Shown here one piece after another: positions 17,464 through 25,604 of a stretch of 64,000 nt of DNA; the stretch's first letter is position 1; every line of letters starts with the position of its first letter. The stretch comes from Blautia sp. Marseille-P3087 (GTDB lineage: Bacteria > Bacillota > Clostridia > Lachnospirales > Lachnospiraceae): assembly GCF_900120195.1 (NCBI RefSeq), contig NZ_LT635539.1, positions 3,216,661-3,280,660 on the forward strand. The letters run 5' to 3'. The notes below the pieces were generated by a model. It did no database searches and was not told the origin of the DNA. It saw only the letters and a list, made by a program, of their open reading frames with translations. The translations under genes and the position numbers were made by a program.

Positions 17464-17469
17464 CTAGAA

Positions 17470-17605
17470 GTTGCAATGTGCGCACTGACGCACAAATAAA
17501 AAGTCACGTACAGAGATTCCGATGGATGGTGCCCTTACGGTGTGAGGTTGGGTCCGGATAGAAAATGATCTGTACGGAAGAATTTAACCAAAAAGGAGAA
17601 CAAAC
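17470..17605 (+). promoter_or_regulatory. Structured 5' leader of rpsB, candidate ribosomal-protein autoregulatory RNA
   Basis: The leader has a small hairpin GTGCG-N6-CGCAC (17478-17493). A long-range stem CGTACAGA (17507-17514) with TCTGTACG (17569-17576) then encloses a G-rich middle. It ends before AAAGGAG. Ribosomal-protein operons are often controlled by such leaders, to which the encoded protein (here S2) binds. It matches no leader class I can name with certainty. Confidence 0.5.
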
Positions 17606-18334
17606 ATGAGCGTTATTTCAATGAAACAGCTTTTGGAAGCAGGTGTTCATTTCGGACATCAGACAAGAAGATGGAACCCTAAAATGGCTCCGTACATCTA
17701 CACAGAAAGAAACGGTATCTACATCATCGACCTTCAGCAGTCTGTAGGTATGGTAGACGATGCTTACAATGCAGTAGCTGATATCGTAGCTAACGGCGGA
17801 AACATTCTTTTCGTTGGAACTAAGAAACAGGCTCAGGATGCTATCAAAGCAGAAGCAGAGCGTTGCGGACAGTTCTATGTAAACGAAAGATGGCTTGGTG
17901 GTATGCTTACAAACTTCAAGACAATCCAGAGCCGTATTGCAAGACTGAAACAGATCGAAGCTATGGAAGCTGACGGAACTTTCGAAGTACTTCCAAAGAA
18001 AGAAGTTATTGAATTAAGAAAAGAACTTGCTAAACTGCAGAAAAACCTTGGCGGTATCAAAGAGATGAAACGTCTTCCGGACGCAATCTTCATCGTTGAT
18101 CCTAAGAAAGAAAGAATCTGCGTTCAGGAAGCTCATACATTAGGTATTCCGCTTATCGGTATCTGCGATACTAACTGTGATCCGGAAGAACTGGATTATG
18201 TAATCCCGGGTAACGATGATGCTATCCGTGCCGTAAAACTGATCGTTTCAAAAATGGCAGACGCTGTTATCGAAGCAAATCAGGGAACAACAGAAGCTGA
18301 AGAAGCAGAAGTTGAAGAAGCTACAGAGGAATAA
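17606..18334 (+). CDS. rpsB: 30S ribosomal protein S2
   Basis: A 242-residue S2 protein of the small subunit. The N-terminus [23 protein letters not shown] and the later motifs [27 protein letters not shown] and GICDTNCDP are canonical. The acidic C-terminal tail is normal for Firmicutes. The ATG follows AAAGGAG. It forms the classic rpsB-tsf pair with the gene at 18365. Codon choice is strongly biased, as for a highly expressed gene. Confidence 0.98.
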   Translation: MSVISMKQLLEAGVHFGHQTRRWNPKMAPYIYTERNGIYIIDLQQSVGMVDDAYNAVADIVANGGNILFVGTKKQAQDAIKAEAERCGQFYVNERWLGGMLTNFKTIQSRIARLKQIEAMEADGTFEVLPKKEVIELRKELAKLQKNLGGIKEMKRLPDAIFIVDPKKERICVQEAHTLGIPLIGICDTNCDPEELDYVIPGNDDAIRAVKLIVSKMADAVIEANQGTTEAEEAEVEEATEE

Positions 18335-18364
18335 TTAATTTAATAATTCCAGGAGGAAAATACA

Positions 18365-19306
18365 ATGGCTATTACAGCAGCTCAGGTAAAAGAATTAAGA
18401 GAAATGACCGGTGCCGGAATGATGGACTGTAAGAAAGCTCTTACAGCTACAGATGGCGATATGGACAAAGCAGTAGAATTCCTGCGTGAAAAAGGTCTTG
18501 CTACAGCTCAGAAAAAAGCAAGCCGTGTTGCAGCAGAAGGTCTTTGCAAGACTCTTGTTGCTGATGATGAGAAGAACGCAGTTGTTGTAGAAGTTAACTC
18601 TGAGACAGACTTCGTTGCTAAGAATGAAAAATTCCAGAGCTATGTTGCAGATGTTGCAGCACAGGCACTTACAACTTCCGCAGCTGACATCGATGCTTTC
18701 CTTGCAGAGCCATGGGCGCTTGATACAACCAAGACTGTAAACGAAGCTCTTGCAGCTCAGATCGCAGTTATCGGTGAGAACATGCACATCAGAAGATTTG
18801 CTCAGGTGAAAGAAGAAAACGGATTCGTTGCTTCTTACACACATATGGGTGGAAAAATCGGCGTTCTTGTAGACGTTGAAACAGATGTTGTTAACGATGC
18901 AGTGAAAGAAATGGCTAGAAACGTAGCAATGCAGATTGCAGCTCTGAAACCGCAGTACACAAGCGACAGCGAAGTAAGTGCTGAATATATCGAGCATGAA
19001 AAAGAAATCCTTCTTGCTCAGATCCAGAACGATCCGAAAGAATCCCAGAAACCGGAGAAGGTTATCCAGGGTATGATCACTGGACGTATCAAGAAAGAAC
19101 TCAAAGAGATCTGCCTTCTTGACCAGGTATACGTTAAAGCAGAAGACGGAAAACAGACTGTTGCTAAATACGTAGAAGAAGTTGCTAAAGTAAACGGCGC
19201 TAAGATCACAATCAAAGGTTTCGTTCGTTTCGAAACTGGCGAAGGTATCGAAAAACGTCAGGATGACTTTGCAGCAGAAGTTGCAGCTCAGGTTGCAGGT
19301 AAATAA
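18365..19306 (+). CDS. tsf: Elongation factor Ts
   Basis: A 313-residue EF-Ts, the guanine nucleotide exchange factor of EF-Tu. The N-terminal UBA-like domain contains LREMTGAGMMDCKKAL. The core has SETDFVAKNEKF (with the conserved TDFV that contacts EF-Tu) and HMGGKIGVLV. An AGGAGG site lies upstream. It is co-transcribed with rpsB and followed by a terminator at 19346. Confidence 0.98.
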   Translation: MAITAAQVKELREMTGAGMMDCKKALTATDGDMDKAVEFLREKGLATAQKKASRVAAEGLCKTLVADDEKNAVVVEVNSETDFVAKNEKFQSYVADVAAQALTTSAADIDAFLAEPWALDTTKTVNEALAAQIAVIGENMHIRRFAQVKEENGFVASYTHMGGKIGVLVDVETDVVNDAVKEMARNVAMQIAALKPQYTSDSEVSAEYIEHEKEILLAQIQNDPKESQKPEKVIQGMITGRIKKELKEICLLDQVYVKAEDGKQTVAKYVEEVAKVNGAKITIKGFVRFETGEGIEKRQDDFAAEVAAQVAGK

Positions 19307-19345
19307 TCTGTAAAGCTCAGATTTATCTTTTTGTTTAACTATTAA

Positions 19346-19407
19346 AGGCCCGTAAAGTCTTATGAACACTCTGTTTCAGAGCAGATATAAGCTTTTGGGT
19401 CTTTTTT
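19346..19407 (+). terminator. Terminator after tsf
   Basis: GGCCC...AAAG...TTAT on the left pairs with ATAA...CTTT...GGGTC on the right, followed by six T residues (19402-19407). Confidence 0.75.
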
Positions 19408-19507
19408 ATGTACTGGAAACAAAAACAAGCAGACAAAATATCTTGTGATTTTGTTTGCGTTGATACATAATATATTTAAGACGGCTGATTTAGGGGAGAA
19501 GAAAAAG

Positions 19508-20437
19508 ATGAAAGTTCTGGAAATAATATCACCGGTACTGGTGATGATCATTCTTGGTATTTTATGCCGGAAATGGAAAGTGCTGAACAAGAACGGCATC
19601 GACAACATGAAAGCACTGGTTACAAACATCATGCTTCCGGTGGCAATTTTTCATGCACTGGCAACATCGGATTATGGAGCAGAAACGGCAAAGCTAGTCG
19701 GGATCATGTTCATCATGTTGGTTGTATCTTTTGGCATCGGATTCCTTATGAAGCCGCTTATGACAGAAAATTACCGTAAGTATCTGCCATTTATGGTCAG
19801 TGTGTATGAGGGCGGCTCGATGGCATATCCTCTGTACACAAGTCTCTGCGGACAGGAGAACCTGTCACAGATTGCAGTTCTTGATATTGCGGGACTGCTT
19901 TTTGGATTCAGTATTTATATGGGAATGCTTGGCCAGACTGAGAACGGCGAGAAGATCAATGTAAAGAATCTTGCAGTAAGCGCAGTAAAAACACCGGCAT
20001 TTATCGCAAGTGTTTTGGGAATCATTGCGGGATTGACAGGCGTGATCAAACTTCTGCTTGCAAGTCCGGCAGGCGGGATTTATACAAGCGTCGAGAGTAT
20101 TCTGACTACAGCTTTGACAGCAATCATTCTGATCGTAGTAGGTTTCAGCATGGAACTGACACCGGAACTTTTTAGACCGTGTGTTCGGACAATCGTGATG
20201 CGTATTGTGCTGCAGGCAGTTATGATCGTGTGTGTCCTTCTGGCGGTACATAGTTTTATCGGAAGTAATAAATTACTGGATCTGGCAGTGATCACCTATA
20301 TGTCCGCACCGGCTACGTTTAGTATGCAGACTTTCCTTAAGCGTGAAGACGGAAGCGCATATGTATCTACGACAAATTCACTGTATTGTATTGTGTCGGT
20401 CGTGGTGTATATGATCCTTGCGTTTTTTACATATTAA
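19508..20437 (+). CDS. AEC-family (auxin efflux carrier-like) transporter
   Basis: A 309-residue membrane protein with about ten TM helices in two halves. It has the family pattern of an N-terminal VLVMIILGILCRKW helix, NIMLPVAIFHALA near residue 40, and a C-terminal MSAPATFSMQTF. Bacterial AEC members export or exchange organic acids such as malate or amino acids; the substrate here is open. The ATG at 19508 was chosen because GGGAG lies about 10 bases upstream. An in-frame start at 19445 adds a non-family leader. Confidence 0.87.
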   Translation: MKVLEIISPVLVMIILGILCRKWKVLNKNGIDNMKALVTNIMLPVAIFHALATSDYGAETAKLVGIMFIMLVVSFGIGFLMKPLMTENYRKYLPFMVSVYEGGSMAYPLYTSLCGQENLSQIAVLDIAGLLFGFSIYMGMLGQTENGEKINVKNLAVSAVKTPAFIASVLGIIAGLTGVIKLLLASPAGGIYTSVESILTTALTAIILIVVGFSMELTPELFRPCVRTIVMRIVLQAVMIVCVLLAVHSFIGSNKLLDLAVITYMSAPATFSMQTFLKREDGSAYVSTTNSLYCIVSVVVYMILAFFTY

Positions 20438-20455
20438 AATAGAGAATAATTATAA

Positions 20456-20494
20456 ACAAGTGCCATACGGAGCAGAAAACCGTATGGCACTTGT
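20456..20494. repeat. Perfect 15-bp inverted repeat (strong hairpin, no T-run)
   Basis: ACAAGTGCCATACGG (20456-20470) and CCGTATGGCACTTGT (20480-20494) are perfect complements around a 9-base loop. There is no poly-T on either side, so it is not a textbook terminator, although it stands at the 3' end of the AEC gene and may end transcription or protect the mRNA. Confidence 0.8.
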
Positions 20495-20515
20495 TAGATG
20501 TATTGTATATAGTGA

Positions 20516-20650
20516 AAAAATGAGCTGAATATTACCGGCGAATGGAAGAAACTGCAATACCGAACTCAGGCAGAATGGGTCATGCCGGAAACATTTGACG
20601 AAACACTCAGCTACATATATAGACAGTATCGGATCATGTTCATCGATTGA
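20516..20650 (+). pseudogene. Orphan 44-codon reading frame, possible 3' gene remnant
   Basis: An open stretch with no ATG, GTG or TTG start reads ELNITGEWKKLQY and later PETFDETLSYIYRQY. It has plausible amino-acid composition and codon use, and it ends in TGA at 20648-20650. A stop codon (20513-20515) lies directly before it. It looks like the tail of a lost gene, but chance cannot be excluded. No family recognised. Confidence 0.3.
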
Positions 20651-20675
20651 CAACAAAAGCAGGGCTTGCTACACT
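20647..20675 (+). promoter_or_regulatory. Sigma-A promoter for the gene at 20718
   Basis: TTGACA (20647-20652), a 17-base spacer and TACACT (20670-20675). Confidence 0.8.
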
Positions 20676-20717
20676 GAAATCATACTGGCAAAATTGCAGA
20701 AATCAGAGGAAGATACA

Positions 20718-21221
20718 ATGAATTATAAAAGTATAAAAATATCAGAAGATGCGAGAACCGCAAAGCAGTCGGTGATCACAGGAGATGTGACAATTGGGCG
20801 GGACAGCTGTGTCCTTCATTTTGCTGTGATCCGTGGGGATGAAGCTCCGGTTGTGATTGGGGAGGAGTCAAACATTCAGGAGAACTGTACAGTTCATGTG
20901 AGCCGTAACATGCCGGTTTGTATCGGAAATAATGTTACAGTGGGACATAATGCAGTGATTCATGGCTGTACGATTGGGGACAGAACGCTGATTGGAATGG
21001 GGGCAGTGATACTTGACGGTGCAAAGATTGGAAATGACTGTATTATAGGAGCAGGAAGTCTTGTGACGAAGAATACTGTGATACCGGACGGTTCCCTTGT
21101 GATGGGAAGTCCTGCAAAGATCAAACGAAACCTTACCTGGGAAGAAAAACTTGGAATCCTTGAGAACAGCAAAGAATATGTTTCCGTGTCCAGAGAGATG
21201 CAGGAGCAGGGAGTGTTATAA
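20718..21221 (+). CDS. Gamma-carbonic-anhydrase-like hexapeptide-repeat protein
   Basis: A 167-residue left-handed beta-helix protein with repeats of the (I/V)GxxxxI type: VTIGRDS, VVIGEES, VCIGNNV, CTIGDRT, AKIGNDC. It has the GHNAVIHG motif and two further His/Cys positions of the YrdA/PaaY gamma-carbonic-anhydrase group, which hold a metal between subunits of a trimer. The C-terminal helix is also typical. Many members have no proven activity. The ATG at 20718 follows AGAGGA; the longer frame from 20595 overlaps the promoter and is rejected. Confidence 0.87.
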   Translation: MNYKSIKISEDARTAKQSVITGDVTIGRDSCVLHFAVIRGDEAPVVIGEESNIQENCTVHVSRNMPVCIGNNVTVGHNAVIHGCTIGDRTLIGMGAVILDGAKIGNDCIIGAGSLVTKNTVIPDGSLVMGSPAKIKRNLTWEEKLGILENSKEYVSVSREMQEQGVL

Positions 21222-21280
21222 GTTGCTGCGAACAGAGTGGACAGTAACTATTATAATTTACAGAGAGCGAGGTTAAATAT

Positions 21281-21769
21281 ATGTCCTGTACAATAAGAAA
21301 AGCTACACAGCGGGATCTTCCGAGAATCCGGGAAATCTACGAGATAGCAAGACAGTTTATGAGAAAAAATGGCAACCATTCACAGTGGGGGAAAGGTGAC
21401 GAACCGGAAGCTCTGATTGAGGAAGATATCTGTCAGGGAAATTTGTATGTACTGGAGGAAGCGGACATTCATGCAGTATTCGCCTTTATTATAGGAGAAG
21501 ATCCGACCTATCTGGAGATAGAAGAAGGAAACTGGAAGTCAGAGGAACCTTATGCTGCCGTGCATCGTGTAGCCAGCGACGGAACAGTGCAGGGTGTTCT
21601 TGGTCATGTCATGGATTACTGCAGCGCACAAGTGCCGCATATTCGGATCGATACACATACGGACAACAAAGTAATGCAGCACGTATTGGAAAAATACGGT
21701 TTTGTAAGCTGCGGCATCGTACATGTCCCGGATGGAAGCCCGCGTATTGCATACGAACTGCTCCCATAA
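21281..21769 (+). CDS. GNAT-family N-acetyltransferase
   Basis: A 162-residue acetyltransferase fold. The N-terminus CTIRKATQRDLPRIREIYE is the usual first strand and helix. The acetyl-CoA-binding motif A is weak (VQGVLGHVMDYC), and motif B is present as TDNKVMQHVLEKYGFVSCGI. It probably acetylates a small molecule or a protein N-terminus; the substrate is unknown. Its start lies 59 bases after the hexapeptide protein, with GAGCGAGG upstream, so the two may be in one transcript. Confidence 0.83.
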   Translation: MSCTIRKATQRDLPRIREIYEIARQFMRKNGNHSQWGKGDEPEALIEEDICQGNLYVLEEADIHAVFAFIIGEDPTYLEIEEGNWKSEEPYAAVHRVASDGTVQGVLGHVMDYCSAQVPHIRIDTHTDNKVMQHVLEKYGFVSCGIVHVPDGSPRIAYELLP

Positions 21770-21872
21770 TATGTTCTTTGATAAAAACTTGTATTATCCT
21801 GCGGAAAGGAACATAATGTCAAAGTCGGCATGACCGCCGGTAAAGTTTGGAAATGAATTATGGGGGAGTTGA

Positions 21873-23228
21873 GTGAAAATGGAACAGCAACAGCATATGT
21901 TTTCTAATCGCCTGATTTGCAGTCTTCTGATTCCGGTCGTGCTGGAACAGCTGCTTAATTCCATCATGGGAACTGCGGATACCATGATGGTAAGTAATGT
22001 CGGTTCGGCGGCAATCTCAGCGGTATCACTGGTTGACTCAATCAACGTGCTTGTCATTCAGGCATTTTCCGCACTGGCTGCAGGCGGTGCGATCGTCTGT
22101 GCACAGTACATAGGACAGAAAAACAAAGAAAAAGCAAACGAATCTGCAAGACAGGTGTTGTTTATCATAACAGCTATTTCGGTAGCGGTAAGTCTGATCT
22201 GTCTTGTTTTCCAGAAACCACTCCTGAGGCTGATTTTCGGCTCGGTAGAACCGGCGGTCATGAGTGCTTCGGAAACATATTTCTTCTATACAGCTCTGTC
22301 GTTCCCGTTCATCGCAGCTTATGATTCAGCAGCTTCTATTTTCAGGGCACAGGATAATACAAAAGGACCGATGATCATTTCGATGATTTCCAATGTCATG
22401 AATATTGCAGGAAATGCAGTGATGATCTGGGTATTTCATATGGGAGTCGCAGGTGCGGCACTTTCTACATTGATTTCCCGTATTTTTTGTGCAGTTGTCG
22501 TTATAATCCAGCTTCGAAAAGAAAGAGAAGGTCAGGAGATTGTTGTACGTGATTATTTCAAAATCCGTCCGGACTGGAGTATGATCAGACGTATCCTTGG
22601 GCTGGGCATTCCATCAGGTGTCGAAAACAGTATGTTTCAGCTTGGTAAACTTGCAATCCAGTCTACAGTTTCTACGCTGGGGACAGCGGCGATCGCAGCA
22701 CAGGCAATGACAAATATTCTGGAGAATTTAAATGGTATCGCGGCAATCGGTGTCGGAGTTGGTCTGATGACGATCGTCGGCCAGTGCCTTGGTGCCGGAA
22801 GAAAAGACGAAGCAGTCTATTACATAAAAAAACTCTGCGTGATCGCAGAAGTTATTATCATCATAAGCTGTCTTGGCGTATTTGCACTGACAAAACCAAT
22901 CACAATCCTTGGTGGTATGGAAAAAGAAAGTGCAGATATGTGTTTTCATATGGTGATGTGGATCACAATTGTAAAGCCGCTTGTCTGGATCATGGCATTC
23001 ATACCTGGATATGGACTTCGAGCTGCCGGTGATGTGAAATTTTCCATGATCGTTTCCTGCTGTACGATGTGGGCGTGTAGATTCTGTCTCTGTGTATTTC
23101 TGATCAGAGTTATGGGATTCGGACCGATGGGTGTCTGGATCGGTATGTTTGCAGACTGGACACTTCGTGGAATTATTTTTACATGGAGATTTCACAGCCG
23201 GAAATGGTTGCAGCATAAAGTCATCTAA
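21873..23228 (+). CDS. MATE-family efflux transporter
   Basis: A 451-residue protein with the 12-helix MATE layout in two homologous halves. The first begins LICSLLIPVVLEQLLNSIMGTADTMMVS, the second GLGIPSGVENSMFQLGKLAIQS. Family members use Na+ or H+ gradients to export drugs or metabolites. The start is either GTG 21873 (4 bases after the GGGGGAG site) or ATG 21879 (10 bases after it). Both give the same protein bar two residues. No riboswitch was recognised in the 103-base gap upstream. Confidence 0.9.
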   Translation: MKMEQQQHMFSNRLICSLLIPVVLEQLLNSIMGTADTMMVSNVGSAAISAVSLVDSINVLVIQAFSALAAGGAIVCAQYIGQKNKEKANESARQVLFIITAISVAVSLICLVFQKPLLRLIFGSVEPAVMSASETYFFYTALSFPFIAAYDSAASIFRAQDNTKGPMIISMISNVMNIAGNAVMIWVFHMGVAGAALSTLISRIFCAVVVIIQLRKEREGQEIVVRDYFKIRPDWSMIRRILGLGIPSGVENSMFQLGKLAIQSTVSTLGTAAIAAQAMTNILENLNGIAAIGVGVGLMTIVGQCLGAGRKDEAVYYIKKLCVIAEVIIIISCLGVFALTKPITILGGMEKESADMCFHMVMWITIVKPLVWIMAFIPGYGLRAAGDVKFSMIVSCCTMWACRFCLCVFLIRVMGFGPMGVWIGMFADWTLRGIIFTWRFHSRKWLQHKVI

Positions 23229-23306
23229 ATATACATTTTCTATTCACGTATTTTGTGGTAAAATAGAGAGAAACTGAATAGTTATACATAGAAAGGAATT
23301 ATTATT

Positions 23307-23789
23307 ATGGAAAAGGGAACAATTTTTAAATTTCATAATGACCTTGATACAGACCAGATCATTGCATCCCAGTATCTGCTTCTGCCGAACCTGGATGAAA
23401 TGAAAGGTCATGCATTTGAATCATTAGATCCTGATTTTGCAAAAAAAGTAAAACCTGGAGATTTCGTAGTAGGCGGAGAAAACTTCGGCTGTGGTTCGTC
23501 CAGAGAGCAGGCACCGGGCGTCCTTAAAGCACTTGGTGTACAGGCTGTCATTGCAAAATCTTTTGCAAGAATTTTCTTCAGAAATGCAATCAATATCGGA
23601 CTTCCGGCAATTGTCTGTAAAGATCTTCCGGACAATGTAGCAACCGGAGATACCATGGAACTCCATATGTCTGATGGAACAGCAGTTGCAAACGGCAAGA
23701 CTTATACCTGTACAAAACTCCCGGAATATATGCAGGGAATTCTGAATCAGGGCGGTCTGATCGCTTCACTGAACAAGGAGGAGAAATAA
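23307..23789 (+). CDS. LeuD-type dehydratase small subunit (pair A)
   Basis: A 160-residue swivelling domain of the aconitase superfamily, archaeal LeuD/HacB type. DLDTDQII at the N-terminus and GENFGCGSSREQAP near residue 58 are signature motifs, and the substrate-loop region reads QYLLLPNLDEM. The loop after Tyr-Leu helps set substrate choice among isopropylmalate, homocitrate and related enzymes. Leu-Leu-Pro here fits none of the well-known patterns, so the substrate is open. It pairs with the large subunit 2 bases downstream. Confidence 0.88.
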   Translation: MEKGTIFKFHNDLDTDQIIASQYLLLPNLDEMKGHAFESLDPDFAKKVKPGDFVVGGENFGCGSSREQAPGVLKALGVQAVIAKSFARIFFRNAINIGLPAIVCKDLPDNVATGDTMELHMSDGTAVANGKTYTCTKLPEYMQGILNQGGLIASLNKEEK

Positions 23790-23791
23790 CC

Positions 23792-25042
23792 ATGGGAATG
23801 ACAATCGCAGAAAAAATCATTGCAGCAGCAGCCGGAGTAGAGAGCGTAAAGCCGGGCGATATCCATACCGTACAGCTTGACCGCCTGATGAGTAACGACG
23901 GAACGACACATCTGACTGTTGATATGTATAACAATAAATTGAAAAATCCGCATATTGCAGATACAAAGAAACTTGTATTTATCGTAGACCATAACGTACC
24001 GTCTGATTGCCCGAAGACTGCAGCGTCTCAGAAAAAAATGAGAGATTTTGCAAAAGCAAACAACATTGATTTCTGGGAAGGTAAAGGCGTATGTCATCAG
24101 GTCATGATTGAAAATTATGTGCGTCCGGGCGAACTGATTTTTGGCGCAGACAGCCATACATGTTCCTACGGTGCACTCGGTGCATTTGGTACCGGCGTGG
24201 GATGCACAGATTTCCTTTACGGAATGGTAACAGGTACTTCATGGGTACTTGTTCCGGAATCCGTAAAATTCAATCTGACAGGGGAACTTCCGGAAGGTGT
24301 GACCGCACGTGACCTGATCCTTACGATCATCGGCGAAGTCGGGGCAAACGGATGTAACTATCAGGTAATGGAATTTACCGGAGAAGGTGCAAAGACATTG
24401 AGTATCAGTGACCGTATGACACTTTGCAACATGGCAGTAGAAGCCGGTGCAAAGACCGGTATCTTCGAAGCTGATGAGAAAGCAATGAAATATCTGAAAG
24501 AGCATGGACGTGAGCCAAAAGCTGTATTCCACAGCGATCAGGATGCGAAATATGTAAGAGAATATAGATTTGACCTCAGTAAAGTCCGTCCGGTAGTTGC
24601 CAGACCGGATTTTGTAGACAATGTTGTTCCGGCAGAAGAAACATGTGGCATCGAGATAAACGAAGCATTCCTTGGTTCCTGCAACAATGGACGTATCGAA
24701 GATCTGCGTGTAGGGGCTGAGATCATCAAAGGAAAGAAAGTATCAGATAAAGTACGTTTCCTTGTTGTTCCGGCAAGTCAGACCATTTACCGTCAGGCAT
24801 TAAAAGAAGGACTGATTGACATCTTTATGGAAGCCGGTGCAATCGTTATGAACCCGAACTGCAGTGTATGCTGGGGAAGCTGTCAGGGAGTGATCGGAGA
24901 AAACGAAGTTCTGATCAGTACCGGAACACGTAACTTCAAGGGACGTGCAGGACATCCGAGCTCCAAAGTATATCTCGGATCAGCAGCAACCGTTACAGCT
25001 TCGGCAATCGCAGGAAAGATCGCGCTGCCGTCTGAAATTTGA
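23792..25042 (+). CDS. LeuC-type dehydratase large subunit (pair A)
   Basis: A 416-residue [4Fe-4S] hydro-lyase subunit of the aconitase superfamily. Cluster ligands are the Cys in GSCNNGR (about residue 293) and the pair in NCSVCWG (about 353 and 356). GADSHTCSYGALGAFGTGVG is the usual active-site segment. The first ligand motif is SCNNG instead of the usual SCTNG, and the CxxC region is NPNCSVCWGSCQG instead of the typical PxCGPCLG. This marks it as a divergent clade. It probably isomerises or dehydrates a 2-alkylmalate-like acid; plain LeuC is not certain. Confidence 0.87.
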   Translation: MGMTIAEKIIAAAAGVESVKPGDIHTVQLDRLMSNDGTTHLTVDMYNNKLKNPHIADTKKLVFIVDHNVPSDCPKTAASQKKMRDFAKANNIDFWEGKGVCHQVMIENYVRPGELIFGADSHTCSYGALGAFGTGVGCTDFLYGMVTGTSWVLVPESVKFNLTGELPEGVTARDLILTIIGEVGANGCNYQVMEFTGEGAKTLSISDRMTLCNMAVEAGAKTGIFEADEKAMKYLKEHGREPKAVFHSDQDAKYVREYRFDLSKVRPVVARPDFVDNVVPAEETCGIEINEAFLGSCNNGRIEDLRVGAEIIKGKKVSDKVRFLVVPASQTIYRQALKEGLIDIFMEAGAIVMNPNCSVCWGSCQGVIGENEVLISTGTRNFKGRAGHPSSKVYLGSAATVTASAIAGKIALPSEI

Positions 25043-25099
25043 GAAATATAAAGGCAGAATACAAACAACGAATACATATTCAGTGAGGGAACATAGATT

Positions 25100-25591
25100 A
25101 TGGAAAAGTTTACAGGTAAAGTCTGGGTACTTGGCGATGACATCGATACAGATATTATCATTCCGACCGAGTATCTGGCACTCAAAACAATCGACGATAT
25201 GAAACAGTACGGATTCAGCCCGCTTCGCCCGGAACTGGCTGGTCAGATCCAGAAAGGCGACATCATTGTTGCGGGCAAAAACTTCGGCTGCGGTTCATCA
25301 AGAGAGCAGGCACCGGAGATCATCAAGGCACTTGGAATCCAGTGTGTCATCGCGAAATCTTTTGCAAGAATTTTCTTCAGAAATTCTATTAACAATGGTC
25401 TTCTTCTGATCGAACAGCCGGATCTTCATGAGGATGTCAAAGAGGGAGATTCTGTGACTGTTGTGATGAATGAACATGTAGATTACAATGACAAACAGTA
25501 CCCGATCGCTTCCCTGCCGGAGAACCTGATGAGCATCATTCAGGCGGGCGGACTTGTAAAAGCCATGCGTAAACTGAACGGACTGGACTAA
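25100..25591 (+). CDS. LeuD-type dehydratase small subunit (pair B)
   Basis: A 163-residue small subunit paralogous to the gene at 23307. It has DDIDTDIIIPTEYL, GKNFGCGSSREQAPEIIKALG and the SFARIFFRN motif. The substrate-loop region reads EYLALKTIDDM, unlike QYLLLP in pair A, so the two pairs probably act on different acids. It lies 57 bases after pair A's large subunit and 13 before its own large subunit, all in one likely operon. Confidence 0.88.
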   Translation: MEKFTGKVWVLGDDIDTDIIIPTEYLALKTIDDMKQYGFSPLRPELAGQIQKGDIIVAGKNFGCGSSREQAPEIIKALGIQCVIAKSFARIFFRNSINNGLLLIEQPDLHEDVKEGDSVTVVMNEHVDYNDKQYPIASLPENLMSIIQAGGLVKAMRKLNGLD

Positions 25592-25604
25592 GGAGGTAGA
25601 TCAG

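Noticed and set aside
18395-19369. 324-codon open frame on - across tsf
   Set aside because: It is antisense to a clear tsf gene; biased codon use in tsf leaves the opposite strand free of stops.
21770-21872. Guanidine riboswitch before the MATE gene
   Set aside because: The gap lacks the conserved ACGR or ykkC core motifs.
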